Shown: piece by piece, positions 16,411 to 24,597 of the stretch | Layout of the letters: each line of letters opens with the position of its first letter | Numbering within the stretch: the first letter of the stretch is position 1 | Source: Comamonas sp. lk | GTDB lineage: Bacteria; Pseudomonadota; Gammaproteobacteria; Burkholderiales; Burkholderiaceae_C | Direction: 5' to 3' | NCBI GenBank assembly: GCA_945860595.1 | Contig: CAMAQV010000001.1 | Coordinates: 1 to 64,000, forward strand | DNA: 64,000 nt | Program-made: the position numbers and the translations under genes | Notes under the pieces: model-generated | What the model was told of the DNA's origin: nothing | Databases searched by the model: none | Seen by the model: the letters and a program-made list of their open reading frames with translations, nothing else

Positions 16411-17235
16411 TCAATGTGCCAATGCCGCCTTGGCAAAGGGCAGCACGACGCCAGTCTGGCTGTCATGCAGGCTTGCGGCGGGCTGCACGCCAAGCGCCTC
16501 AATGCCATACAACTCACTGACGATGTCCTCGGTCAGCGCATCGGGCACGCCGTCAAAGACGACGCGACCGGCTGTCATGCCGACCAAGCGCTGGCAGTAG
16601 CTGCGGGCAATATCCAGAGAGTGCAAATTACACAAAACCGTGATGCCCAAATCGCGGTTGATCGCGGCTAACGCGTCCATGACCAACTGGGTATTGCGCG
16701 GGTCCAGCGACGCGATCGGCTCGTCGGCAAGGATGATTTTGGGTTGCTGCATCAGTGCACGGCAGATGGCGACCCGCTGCTGCTGCCCGCCCGACAACTG
16801 GTCGCAGCGCTGGGCTGCGAAGTCGGCCATGCCAAAGCGGTCCAAGGTCTCCAAGGCGGCCAGCTTGTCGGCATCGCTCCAGGCCGAAAGCAGCGCGCGC
16901 CACGTCGGAACCGACGTGAGCCGCCCCATCAGCACATTGGTGAGAACATCCAAACGCCCGACCAGATTGAACTGCTGAAACACCATGGCGCAGTCGCGGC
17001 GCCATTCGCGCAAGGCCCGCCCTTTGAGCGCAGAGACTACGGTGGAGTCGTATTGGACGCTGCCATCTGTGGGTTCATTGAGTCGGTTGATCAGGCGCAG
17101 CAAGGTGGACTTACCGGCCCCCGAGCGACCAATGATGCCAACGAACTCACCGCCGGCCACGGTCAGTGAGACGCTGTCTACCGCGAGGGTATTGCCGAAG
17201 CGCTTGCTCAGGGCCTGAATGGATAGAGTGGACAT
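16411..17235 (-). CDS. phnC: Phosphonate ABC transporter ATP-binding protein
   Basis: The 274-residue ATPase has Walker [10 protein letters not shown] (about residues 36-44), the signature LSGGQQQR, and Walker [12 protein letters not shown] followed by a switch histidine in [10 protein letters not shown]. It energises phosphonate import through PhnEE. It is the first gene of the transport operon, about 39 bases from a predicted start site controlled by a three-unit Pho box (17297-17325). The C-terminal 25 residues are longer than in E. coli PhnC but not unusual. Confidence 0.94.
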   Translation of the reverse strand: MSTLSIQALSKRFGNTLAVDSVSLTVAGGEFVGIIGRSGAGKSTLLRLINRLNEPTDGSVQYDSTVVSALKGRALREWRRDCAMVFQQFNLVGRLDVLTNVLMGRLTSVPTWRALLSAWSDADKLAALETLDRFGMADFAAQRCDQLSGGQQQRVAICRALMQQPKIILADEPIASLDPRNTQLVMDALAAINRDLGITVLCNLHSLDIARSYCQRLVGMTAGRVVFDGVPDALTEDIVSELYGIEALGVQPAASLHDSQTGVVLPFAKAALAH

Positions 17236-17280
17236 AGGCGTTGCGTAAGGTGCGCCCGCTTGGGTGCGGTTATCGCGTTG

Positions 17281-17325
17281 AGCTTAGGAACGCTTCGTGT
17301 CAGTGCTTTGACTAAAAAATGACAT
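17281..17325 (-). promoter_or_regulatory. Three-unit Pho box and -10 in front of phnC
   Basis: On the minus strand, ATGTCAT (17319-17325), TAGTCAA (17308-17314) and CTGACAC (17297-17303) stand at exact 11-bp intervals, matching CTGTCAY at 6/7, 4/7 and 6/7. Ten bases later comes TAAGCT (17281-17286), a TAnnnT -10. This separates the phnC transport operon from the phnG-M operon upstream. The same TAAGCT hexamer recurs at the phnG and phosphoesterase promoters. Confidence 0.75.
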
Positions 17326-17342
17326 TTGCAAGACTACTGACC

Positions 17343-18491
17343 TTAGGCAACCCGCACACCCCCGCGCCAGACCGCACGCACGACGCCCTGTTGGCGTCCG
17401 TCCGCAAGTTTCACCAGACGAACCTGGATCAGGTCGGCACGCAAGCCCTGGGCAATCTGCCCCCGGTCCGGCAAGCCAATGCAGGCTGCTGGGTTGCGCG
17501 TGACCGTTGCGACCGCCTGCGGCAGACTCAAACCGGCAGCCTCGGTCAAGCGCAAGGTGGCCGACAACAAGCTGCCCGGCACGTAATCCGAGGACAAGAT
17601 ATCCATCAGGCCCAGGCGCGCCAACTCGATGGCCGAGACGTTCCCGGAGTGGGAGCCCCCGCGCACCACATTGGGCCCGCCCATGATGGTGACCATGCCG
17701 CGTGCATGCGCAGCTTGCGCCGCCACCACGGTTGTCGGGAATTCGCTCACAGTAGCGCCCTCGGCGTAGGCCTCTTCCACATGCGCCAAGGTGGTGTCAT
17801 CGTGGCTGGCCAGGCTGATGCCGTGGTCTTTGCAATAGCCGGTGAAATAGGCGCGGTGCGGTTGCGCGTAGCGCACCTGGTCTTCGCGCGCCTGCGCCAC
17901 GCGGGCCTCAAATTTCTCCCGGCTCCAGCCTTTTTTGCCGCTGAAATATACCCAGGCATGGTCGATGTTTTCCCACTGCCGCTGCCCCGGCGTGTGATCC
18001 ATCAGCGAAATCATGCGCACCAGAGGGTTGTCGATGAACGGCGCGAACAAGGTCTGGGTATTGGGGGCTGGCAGTTCGCAGCGCACATGCAGCAAGTGCT
18101 CCGCGCGCAGCAGGCCGCGCTGGCTGAACTCGGCAATGTGGTCCAGCACGGTGTCCCATTCGCTACCACGCACGCTCTCGGGATCGGCCTCGCCCACACC
18201 CAAGGCGTCGAGCACGGTGGTAATCCCCGAGGACGCAACCTCCGCGTCGTGCGCCAAGAGTGCCGGCGCGTCGTCCCAGCGTACGGCTGGGCGCGGCATC
18301 AAGTGGCGTTCAAAGTTATCGGTGTGCACCTCGACCATACCGGGCCACAGGTAGTCGCCTTCCAGATCGATACCGCCGGGCAAACTGCTCCCGCCGCTGT
18401 CCACGCTGCGGATGTACGCGCCATCGAGGTGGACGCAGCCATGCACGACTTCATCGGCAAGTACCAGTTGGGCGTTGGTAAAAAAGGTCAT
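17343..18491 (-). CDS. phnM: Alpha-D-ribose 1-methylphosphonate 5-triphosphate diphosphatase
   Basis: The 382-residue amidohydrolase-fold enzyme removes pyrophosphate from the ribosyl-phosphonate triphosphate formed by PhnGHI, giving the substrate for PhnJ. It has the PhnM N-terminal block WPGMVEVHTDNFERH (His and Asp metal ligands, about residues 50-64). Further metal residues appear in ASHDDTT and GGPNVVRGGSHSGN. It is the last gene of the phnG-M unit, 28 bases after phnL, and is followed by the phnC promoter. Confidence 0.94.
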   Translation of the reverse strand: MTFFTNAQLVLADEVVHGCVHLDGAYIRSVDSGGSSLPGGIDLEGDYLWPGMVEVHTDNFERHLMPRPAVRWDDAPALLAHDAEVASSGITTVLDALGVGEADPESVRGSEWDTVLDHIAEFSQRGLLRAEHLLHVRCELPAPNTQTLFAPFIDNPLVRMISLMDHTPGQRQWENIDHAWVYFSGKKGWSREKFEARVAQAREDQVRYAQPHRAYFTGYCKDHGISLASHDDTTLAHVEEAYAEGATVSEFPTTVVAAQAAHARGMVTIMGGPNVVRGGSHSGNVSAIELARLGLMDILSSDYVPGSLLSATLRLTEAAGLSLPQAVATVTRNPAACIGLPDRGQIAQGLRADLIQVRLVKLADGRQQGVVRAVWRGGVRVA

Positions 18492-18519
18492 AAATGCTTT
18501 TTGGGTGAAGGTAGATAAA

Positions 18520-19242
18520 TTACGATGACGGCGCTTGCATAGTCACGCTGCGCGAAGCCACAGCCGCCGCGACTTCCGGGTCATGGAAGATGCCGACGAT
18601 GCCCACGCCCTCGTCGCGGGCCGCACGGATGAGTTCAATCACCGTGGCGCTGTTCAGCGGGTCCAGGGAGGCGGTCGGCTCATCAAGCAAGAGCAGCGGG
18701 CGGGTACGGATGAAGCTGCGGGCAATATTGATGCGTTGCTGCTCACCCCCCGAAAAAGTAGCCGGTGGCAGCTGCCACAAAGAAGCGGGAATCCGCAGGC
18801 GCTCCAACCAGCGCGCAGCCTCGGCACGCGCGGCATCGGAGTCCATTAGCGGGTGTCCATCCGGCCCGCGCTCCAACAGAGGCTCTGCCACCACATCAAG
18901 GGCTGAAACGCGGGGGATCACCCGCAAAAACTGGCTGACATAGCCCACCGCGCTGGCGCGCAATTGCACGATCTCGCGCGGGCTGGCTTGGGTGATGTCC
19001 ACCATCGTACCGTCAGCCGCCCGCAATCCAATGCGGCCCGCGCTGGCTTGGTAATTGCCAAACGCCAGTTTGAGCACCGTGCTCTTCCCCATGCCGGACG
19101 GCCCACTTAAACGCACGCATTCACCCGGCAATACGCGCAAGCTGAAATCGCGCAGCACATCCAGCACGGTCTGGTTTTGCAGGTGCAGCACAAAGCGCTT
19201 GTGCACGCCTTCCATGTCCAGCAAGGGGGTTGTCATGGTCAT
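18520..19242 (-). CDS. phnL: PhnL, ATP-binding protein of the C-P lyase system
   Basis: The 240-residue ABC-type ATPase has Walker A SGPSGMGKST, signature FSGGEQQR and Walker B LLLDEPTASLD. PhnL is needed for C-P lyase activity in vivo together with PhnGHI; it binds the core complex rather than a permease. The ATG overlaps the phnK stop by 4 bases (19239-19242), so the two are translationally coupled. Confidence 0.93.
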   Translation of the reverse strand: MTMTTPLLDMEGVHKRFVLHLQNQTVLDVLRDFSLRVLPGECVRLSGPSGMGKSTVLKLAFGNYQASAGRIGLRAADGTMVDITQASPREIVQLRASAVGYVSQFLRVIPRVSALDVVAEPLLERGPDGHPLMDSDAARAEAARWLERLRIPASLWQLPPATFSGGEQQRINIARSFIRTRPLLLLDEPTASLDPLNSATVIELIRAARDEGVGIVGIFHDPEVAAAVASRSVTMQAPSS

Positions 19243-20030
19243 GGCGGCAGCACCGAAGAGACCAGCAATTGGGTGTATGGGTGCTGCGGATCGTCCAGCA
19301 CCTGGTCGGTCAAGCCCGACTCCACGGCGTAGCCGCCTTGCATCACCACCATGCGCTGGGCCAGCAAGCGCGCCACCGCCAGATCATGGGTGACAACGAT
19401 GGCGGCGAGTTGCATCTGCCGGGTCAGCATGCGCAACATATCCAGCAAGCGCGCCTGCACCGACACATCCAGCCCGGAGGTCGGTTCGTCCATGAACACC
19501 AAGCGCGGCGCGGTAATCAGGTTGCGGGCGATTTGCAAGCGCTGGCGCATACCGCCGGAAAAGGTGTCGGGCCGATCGTCCATGCGGGCTGGGTCTATTT
19601 CGACCCGTTGCAGCCAATCCGCCGCCTGTTCCCGCAAGCGTCCATAGTGCCGCTGACCCAAGGCCATCAGGCGCTCACTGACGTTGGCACCGGCCGAGAC
19701 ATTCATGCGCAAACCATCTGCCGCATGCTGGTGGACAAAACCCCAGTCGGTGCGGGCCAGCAGGCGGCGCTGGGCTTCGGTCATGGCGTAGATGTCCTGC
19801 AAGGTGGTGGCCGACTCCACCCCGCCGCGCACGGCAAATTCAACCGTGCCGCCGCTGGGGGTGTGCCGCGCCGCGACCGCATTGAGCAGCGTGGACTTGC
19901 CCGAGCCGGATTCACCCACGACCGCCAGCACTTCACCGGGCCACAGATCAAAAGAAATGCCACGCACCACTTCCCGAGCGCCGTAAGCGCAGCGCAAATC
20001 CCGCACGCGCAGCAAAGGAGCTTGTCTCAT
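19239..20030 (-). CDS. phnK: PhnK, ATP-binding protein of the C-P lyase complex
   Basis: The 263-residue ABC-type ATPase has Walker A GESGSGKST, a D-loop region FVHQHAADGLRMNVSAGANV that is typical of PhnK, signature FSGGMRQR and Walker B VFMDEPTSGLD. It docks on PhnJ in the C-P lyase core. ATG at 20030 (MRQAPLLRV) overlaps the phnJ stop by 4 bases; upstream in-frame codons would lie within phnJ. The gene order G-H-I-J-K-L-M is the classical one. Confidence 0.94.
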   Translation of the reverse strand: MRQAPLLRVRDLRCAYGAREVVRGISFDLWPGEVLAVVGESGSGKSTLLNAVAARHTPSGGTVEFAVRGGVESATTLQDIYAMTEAQRRLLARTDWGFVHQHAADGLRMNVSAGANVSERLMALGQRHYGRLREQAADWLQRVEIDPARMDDRPDTFSGGMRQRLQIARNLITAPRLVFMDEPTSGLDVSVQARLLDMLRMLTRQMQLAAIVVTHDLAVARLLAQRMVVMQGGYAVESGLTDQVLDDPQHPYTQLLVSSVLPP

Positions 20031-20884
20031 AGCGTGGTACCGGACGAAGTAGCAGCCGCCTGCGTTTTGGCGCAGTAGTCGGAGTCGGAACACACAAACA
20101 GGCGGCCGCCCTGGTCGTCAGTAATCACTTCGTCCAGAAAGCTGTCGCGCGCGCCGCAGATGCCACAGGGTTGATTCCATCGTTGTACCGAAAACGGATG
20201 GTCCTCAAAGCCCAGACTTTCCACGCTGGTGTAGGGCGGCACCGCGTAAATGCGCTTCTCGCGACCCGCACCAAAGAGCTGCAGCGCCGGGCTCATGTGC
20301 ATCTTGGGGTTATCGAACTTGGGGATGGGCGACGGCGCCATGATGTAGCGGCCATTGACCAACACGGGGTAGTCGTAGGTGGTCGCGATCTGGCCGAAAT
20401 GCGCCAGGTCTTCATAGAGATTGACGTGCATCAGCCCGTATTCCTGCAAGGCGTGCAGCTTGCGGGTCTCGACTTCCAGCGGCTCCAGGTGCTGCATCGG
20501 CTCGGGCACCGGCACCTGGTATACCAAAATTTGCCCTTCACGCAGCGGCGTCTCGGGAATACGATGGCGGGTCTGGATGATGCTAGCAGCCGTGGTGTCG
20601 GTGGTGACATCCACGCCCGTGGTGCGCTGAAAAAAGCGCCGGATGTTGACGGCGTTGACCGTATCGTCGGCGCCCTGGTCAATGACTTTGAGCACGTCAT
20701 CGGCTCCGATGATGGAGGCCGTCACTTGAATCCCGCCCGTGCCCCAGCCATAGGGCAGCGGCATCTCGCGCGAGCCGAAGGGAACCTGGTAGCCAGGAAT
20801 CGCCACCGCTTTCAATATCGCGCGGCGGATCATGCGCTTGGTGCGCTCGTCAAGATAGGCAAATTGAATGTGCGGGTCACGCAT
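20027..20884 (-). CDS. phnJ: PhnJ, radical-SAM carbon-phosphorus lyase
   Basis: The 285-residue catalytic subunit breaks the C-P bond of ribosyl-5-phosphate-1-phosphonates using an iron-sulfur cluster and S-adenosylmethionine. All four family cysteines are present: Cys240 and Cys243 in CGICG, Cys265 in FVCSD and Cys271 in DYC, matching E. coli 241/244/266/272. The sequence FAYLDERTKRMIRR near the N-terminus is diagnostic. I chose ATG 20884, which has GGAG at a good distance and overlaps phnI by 8 bases; a Met 18 bases upstream lacks a ribosome-binding site. Confidence 0.96.
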   Translation of the reverse strand: MRDPHIQFAYLDERTKRMIRRAILKAVAIPGYQVPFGSREMPLPYGWGTGGIQVTASIIGADDVLKVIDQGADDTVNAVNIRRFFQRTTGVDVTTDTTAASIIQTRHRIPETPLREGQILVYQVPVPEPMQHLEPLEVETRKLHALQEYGLMHVNLYEDLAHFGQIATTYDYPVLVNGRYIMAPSPIPKFDNPKMHMSPALQLFGAGREKRIYAVPPYTSVESLGFEDHPFSVQRWNQPCGICGARDSFLDEVITDDQGGRLFVCSDSDYCAKTQAAATSSGTTL

Positions 20885-22016
20885 GCTCAGCGTCTCCGGC
20901 ATCGGGTTCGGCAGCCGCGCTTTCGCGGGCTATGGCCTGGCGCATCTTGCGCACCAGGTCCAGCTCGGACTGGAAGTCCACGTAATGCGGCAGCTTCAAG
21001 TGCTGCACAAAACCGGAGGACTCTAGGCTGTCGCTGTGCGACATCACAAACTCAGGCATTTGCGCAGGGGCAGTAACCGCCTCGCCCAGCTCTTGCGCCC
21101 GCAGGGCACGGTCCACCAGGCTCATGGCCATGGCCTTGCGCTCGCTGTGGCCAAAGGCCAGGCCGTAACCGCGGGTGAACTGCGGCGGCTCACTCTGGCT
21201 GCCTTTGAACTGGTTGACCATCTGGCATTCCGTCACGGCGATGTCGCCCAAAGAAATTTCGAAGCCCAGCTCTTCGGGCACGATACACACATCCACGGTG
21301 CCAAACCGGATTTCGCCCACAAACGGGTGACTCTCGGCGTAACCGCGCTGCGTGGAATAAGCCATGGCCAACAAAAAGCCTTCATCGGCTCGCGCCAAAT
21401 TTTGCAGGCGGGCGCTGCGGTCCGCAGGAAAGCGCAGCGGCTGGCGGGTCAGGTCAAAGGGCTCGGGGTCGCCTGCAGGCACCGCCTGGTCTTCGACCAG
21501 ACCTTCTTGGTTGAGCAGGTCGATCACACGGGGTGCGGCCTCAGACGGCGCTGATCCAGGAACAGGGTCCGGGCCGGCGGCGGACGCGGCGGCGTCAGGC
21601 GCGGTACCCGTTGCCAACAGGCCGAAGTCCAGCAGGCGCTGGGTGTAGTCATAGGTGGGGCCCAACAACTGGCCACCAGGCAGATCTTTGAAAGTGGCCG
21701 AAACCCGGCGCGCCAGCGCCATGCGTCCTGTATCAATCGCTTGGGTGTAGCCCAGGCGTGGCAGGGTCGCGCGGTAGGCGCGCAAAAGAAAAATCGCCTC
21801 GACCAGATCGCCCGCACTCTGCTTGATAGCCAGCGCCGCAAGGTGGGGGTCGTACACCGAGCCTTCGGTCATGACCCGATCTACCGCCAGGCGCAGCTGC
21901 GCCATGATTTGCTCCACGCTGAGCTCAGGCAGCGCCGGATTACCCCGGCGCTGCTGCGCCAGCAGGCGGTAGCTGTTGAGAATGGCGGCCTCACCGCCTT
22001 TGACGGCTACATACAT
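20877..22016 (-). CDS. phnI: PhnI, C-P lyase core subunit (nucleosidase)
   Basis: The 379-residue protein starts MYVAVKGGEAAI, which is diagnostic of PhnI. It has further family blocks such as PLRFPADRSARLQ, ARADEGFLLAMAYSTQRGY and HPFVGEIR. In the core complex PhnI supplies the active site that swaps adenine of ATP for phosphonate, with PhnG, PhnH and PhnL. It overlaps phnH by 10 bases and phnJ by 8. The C-terminus is Ala/Glu-rich and probably flexible. Confidence 0.95.
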   Translation of the reverse strand: MYVAVKGGEAAILNSYRLLAQQRRGNPALPELSVEQIMAQLRLAVDRVMTEGSVYDPHLAALAIKQSAGDLVEAIFLLRAYRATLPRLGYTQAIDTGRMALARRVSATFKDLPGGQLLGPTYDYTQRLLDFGLLATGTAPDAAASAAGPDPVPGSAPSEAAPRVIDLLNQEGLVEDQAVPAGDPEPFDLTRQPLRFPADRSARLQNLARADEGFLLAMAYSTQRGYAESHPFVGEIRFGTVDVCIVPEELGFEISLGDIAVTECQMVNQFKGSQSEPPQFTRGYGLAFGHSERKAMAMSLVDRALRAQELGEAVTAPAQMPEFVMSHSDSLESSGFVQHLKLPHYVDFQSELDLVRKMRQAIARESAAAEPDAGDAEHA

Positions 22017-22660
22017 GCAAGACCCTTCACATCACCAGCGAGGCTGATGTGTACGCTGCGCGGCAAACCCAGCAACGCATCATGTGTACAGCAATACACA
22101 TCAACGCCACACGGCGCGTGCAGCTGCATAGCATGGTGCTGCCGCACAAAGTCCACGCCAAGGCCGTCTATGTGCAGGCTGAGAAGATCGCGCACGCCGG
22201 GACCGCGCAGGCACACAGCGCCTGCATCCTGGGGTTGGGTTGCCTGCCATGCGGTCACGTCGACCACACAGGTGGCGGATTGGTCAGGGTATTCGGCGCT
22301 ACCCTGCTTCAGGGTATGGAGCGCTGGCAATTCCGCGAACGCGGCAGCCCAGACAAAGTCTGCAGCCGCGCAGTCAGCAGTGATCTGGCATCCCGTATGG
22401 AATCGCATCCATGTTGCAACCGGCCCGTCACGCAAAGCAGGCGAGAGCCACAGCATGCAATCCTGGTCCAACAATGCCAACAACAGGCTGGCCGCGGCGC
22501 GGCTTCCGCTCGGCAGGGCTGGTAAGGCATCGGCAGCCGGCAGGCGCGCGGGGGTGCCCGGCCGCGCGAGCGCGTCCAAGGCGCAGCGGAATACCGCCTG
22601 GCTTTGCGCAGTGATGTCCGCAAAGCCCGGGGCCATGTCCTGCAAGCCGGGTGTCGTCAT
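22007..22660 (-). CDS. phnH: PhnH, C-P lyase core subunit
   Basis: The 217-residue product matches PhnH in length, position and sequence blocks. It starts MTTPGLQDMAPGFADITAQSQAVFR, and an LLALLDQDCMLWLS stretch around 60-73 follows the LPALPSG segment. PhnH is a structural subunit of the PhnG2H2I2J2 core required for forming the ribosyl-phosphonate. Its ATG overlaps the phnG stop by 4 bases. Confidence 0.93.
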   Translation of the reverse strand: MTTPGLQDMAPGFADITAQSQAVFRCALDALARPGTPARLPAADALPALPSGSRAAASLLLALLDQDCMLWLSPALRDGPVATWMRFHTGCQITADCAAADFVWAAAFAELPALHTLKQGSAEYPDQSATCVVDVTAWQATQPQDAGAVCLRGPGVRDLLSLHIDGLGVDFVRQHHAMQLHAPCGVDVYCCTHDALLGLPRSVHISLAGDVKGLACM

Positions 22661-23157
22661 GCGGGGTCCTCATCGCCGCGATCGCTACCGGTCTCGCGGG
22701 CTACGGTGAAAAACTCCACGCGGGTCGTTTGGGTCTGCGCGCGAAGTTGCGCCGATTGGTCAGCCAGCAGGGCGGCAAGTGGTGCGATCAGGCGGGCATG
22801 CCACTGCGCGTGCAGAGACGCCTCCTGCAGAAGCGCATCAGCCAGCGCAACCAGCAGCGCCTGCCGGTGCGAACATCCCAGCACATAGCCCAAGCCAACC
22901 TGGTGGCAGCCCGTGAGCGCGGCGTCAGGGCGGATCACACACCGGGTTACGGTGGCCTCGCCCACATTGAAGCGCTGACCGGTTCCCCCCGCGCGGGCAC
23001 GAACCATCAACAGGCCGGTTTCCACGGGACGCAGCCACGCGTGTTGTCCCTGCGCCAAAGCACCCAGGTGCAATTCCAGGAAATCCAAGGGCGCGCGCGC
23101 CAGAATGGCCAGCCATTGCTGCCGTGCCGTCAACCCGGGTGCGCCAGTCTCATTCAC
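22657..23157 (-). CDS. phnG: PhnG, C-P lyase core subunit
   Basis: The 166-residue product aligns from its beginning with PhnG: TARQQWLAILARA, RPVETGLLMVRARAGGTGQRFNVGEATVTR and a C-terminal TRVEFFTVAR. There is no suitable ATG. GTG at 23157 fits the family length and has AGGAG 10 bases upstream; the open frame further upstream crosses the promoter. It is the first gene of the C-P lyase operon, with a Pho box at 23244-23261. No phnF regulator gene is present, consistent with direct PhoB control. Confidence 0.92.
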   Translation of the reverse strand: MNETGAPGLTARQQWLAILARAPLDFLELHLGALAQGQHAWLRPVETGLLMVRARAGGTGQRFNVGEATVTRCVIRPDAALTGCHQVGLGYVLGCSHRQALLVALADALLQEASLHAQWHARLIAPLAALLADQSAQLRAQTQTTRVEFFTVARETGSDRGDEDPA

Positions 23158-23227
23158 CGCACAGCGCTCCTGTGGATACTGAATAGCGGACGTAACGCAT
23201 CTGAAATTCTTCGCATGTAGACTGCTC

Positions 23228-23261
23228 AGCTTACGCAACAAATATGTCGGTTGGGTGACCT
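23228..23261 (-). promoter_or_regulatory. Pho box and -10 in front of phnG
   Basis: On the minus strand, AGGTCAC (23255-23261) and CCGACAT (23244-23250) are spaced at 11 bp and each matches CTGTCAY at 5/7. TAAGCT (23228-23233) follows after exactly 10 bases. Taken alone the half-sites are degenerate. The exact repetition of spacing and of the TAAGCT hexamer seen at phnC and at the secreted phosphoesterase is what makes it convincing. The predicted 5' leader is about 64 bases. Confidence 0.65.
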
Positions 23262-23292
23262 TTCTGCCGGAGGCAGCGACCACGAATCTCCG

Positions 23293-24009
23293 ATGCTGGA
23301 CCATTCCATCTACCGCCACGCGGCCTATTTTGCACCTGCCCAGGACCATCTGTTGGCTGAGCTGGGTGCGCATTGGCTAGGCCGTTGCGCGCTTACCCGG
23401 CTCGCGGTGCCTGCGCCCCCGCCCACCGGTATTCCCGGCGCTTTGTTTCGCCAGTACACGGCCGCTGCCACGCGCTACGGGTGGCACGCGACGATGAAAG
23501 CGCCGTTCAGTTTGCGAACCGGACTGGACGTACAGGCAATACCTGAAGCCTTTGCCGCCTTCGCCCGTTCAGAGTCAGCGATCACGCTGGCAGCTCTGGA
23601 ACTTCGCAACATGGGCGACTACCTGGCTCTGGTTCCCGGCGAACCATCGCAGGCGCTGCAAGACTTGGCCTTTGGCTGCGTGCGCGCCCTGCATCCGCTG
23701 GCCCAGCCACTCACGGGCCAACAACTGGCGCAACGGCGATTAAGCCCTTTGAGTGCGCAGCAGGATGCCATGTTGCTGCAGTGGGGCTACCCCTTTGTAG
23801 GCGATCAATTCCAGTGGCATATGACGCTCACCGGTTCACTGCAGGCGCTTGGGCCACAGGCTGTTCAGCAGTTACACGATGCTGCAATCCAGTGGTTTGG
23901 GCCGGTACTGAACCGTCCCATCACTCTGGACGCCATCAGCTGGTTTGTCGAGCCGCTTGTCGGGGGCAATTTTTACGAAGCGCAGCGCTTCACCCTGAGA
24001 AACACGTGA
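23293..24009 (+). CDS. DUF1045 phosphonate-associated 2H phosphoesterase-like protein
   Basis: The 238-residue protein shows the two HxT motifs of 2H phosphoesterases, WHATMKAPF (about residue 64) and WHMTLTGS (about residue 177). DUF1045 proteins occur almost only in phosphonate loci. It overlaps phnN by 4 bases (GTGA at 24006-24009), so the two are coupled. No phnP gene, which opens the cyclic ribose phosphate left by PhnJ, is in the cluster. A 2H phosphoesterase could supply that step, but this is inference. The start at 23293 lacks a clear ribosome-binding site. Confidence 0.8.
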   Translation: MLDHSIYRHAAYFAPAQDHLLAELGAHWLGRCALTRLAVPAPPPTGIPGALFRQYTAAATRYGWHATMKAPFSLRTGLDVQAIPEAFAAFARSESAITLAALELRNMGDYLALVPGEPSQALQDLAFGCVRALHPLAQPLTGQQLAQRRLSPLSAQQDAMLLQWGYPFVGDQFQWHMTLTGSLQALGPQAVQQLHDAAIQWFGPVLNRPITLDAISWFVEPLVGGNFYEAQRFTLRNT

Positions 24010-24578
24010 GTAATCATCTTCTCTATGTGGTGGGGCCGTCGGGTGTGGGGAAAGACAGCCTGTTGGCGTGGCTGTCCGCCCATCTGCGCCCGGACAACCT
24101 GCCGCTTATACGGATCGCGCGCCGTTCGATTACCCGCGCAGCCGACCTGGGCACCGAGGGGCATGAGGCCCTCACTGCCGCAAGCTTTGAGGCGCTGGCG
24201 TCCACTAACGCATTCGCCATGCACTGGTACGCGAACGGCCTGCACTATGGAATCCGGCGTACCGAGCTGAGCGGACTGGATGTGGGTCAATGGGTCATGG
24301 TCAACGGATCGCGGGCCTATGTACCAAGGCTTCGACAGAACTGGCCTGGGGTCTGTGTGCTGCACATCGAGGCACCAGCAGCCATGGTGCGGGAGCGGCT
24401 AGTGGCACGCGGGCGGGAAGCCGCACAGGAGATCGAAGCGCGGGTCGCACGTTCGCAACAACTGAGCGCGGCATCCATGCCAGGCGACTTGCATCTCCGC
24501 AACGCCGGCAGCTTGGAGGAAAGCGGACACCAGCTGCTGGCACTGCTGCAACACACGGTACAAATGCGCGCGTACTAG
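24006..24578 (+). CDS. phnN: Ribose 1,5-bisphosphate phosphokinase
   Basis: The 190-residue guanylate-kinase-like enzyme makes PRPP from ribose 1,5-bisphosphate, the last step that recycles the C-P lyase ribosyl carrier. Walker A is VGPSGVGKDS (residues 8-17). ITRAADLGTEGHEALTAASFE and FAMHWYANGLHYGI are typical PhnN blocks. The start is a GTG within the stop of the DUF1045 gene (4-base overlap); no ATG is available in a sensible place. It is convergent with the metallophosphoesterase gene, 19 bases away. Confidence 0.92.
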   Translation: MSNHLLYVVGPSGVGKDSLLAWLSAHLRPDNLPLIRIARRSITRAADLGTEGHEALTAASFEALASTNAFAMHWYANGLHYGIRRTELSGLDVGQWVMVNGSRAYVPRLRQNWPGVCVLHIEAPAAMVRERLVARGREAAQEIEARVARSQQLSAASMPGDLHLRNAGSLEESGHQLLALLQHTVQMRAY

Positions 24579-24597
24579 CGGCGCAGAGGGCCTGGGA

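Noticed and set aside
17319-18518. 399-codon plus-strand ORF antisense to phnM
   Set aside because: phnM on the other strand is a confident full-length family member; the antisense product is not recognisable.
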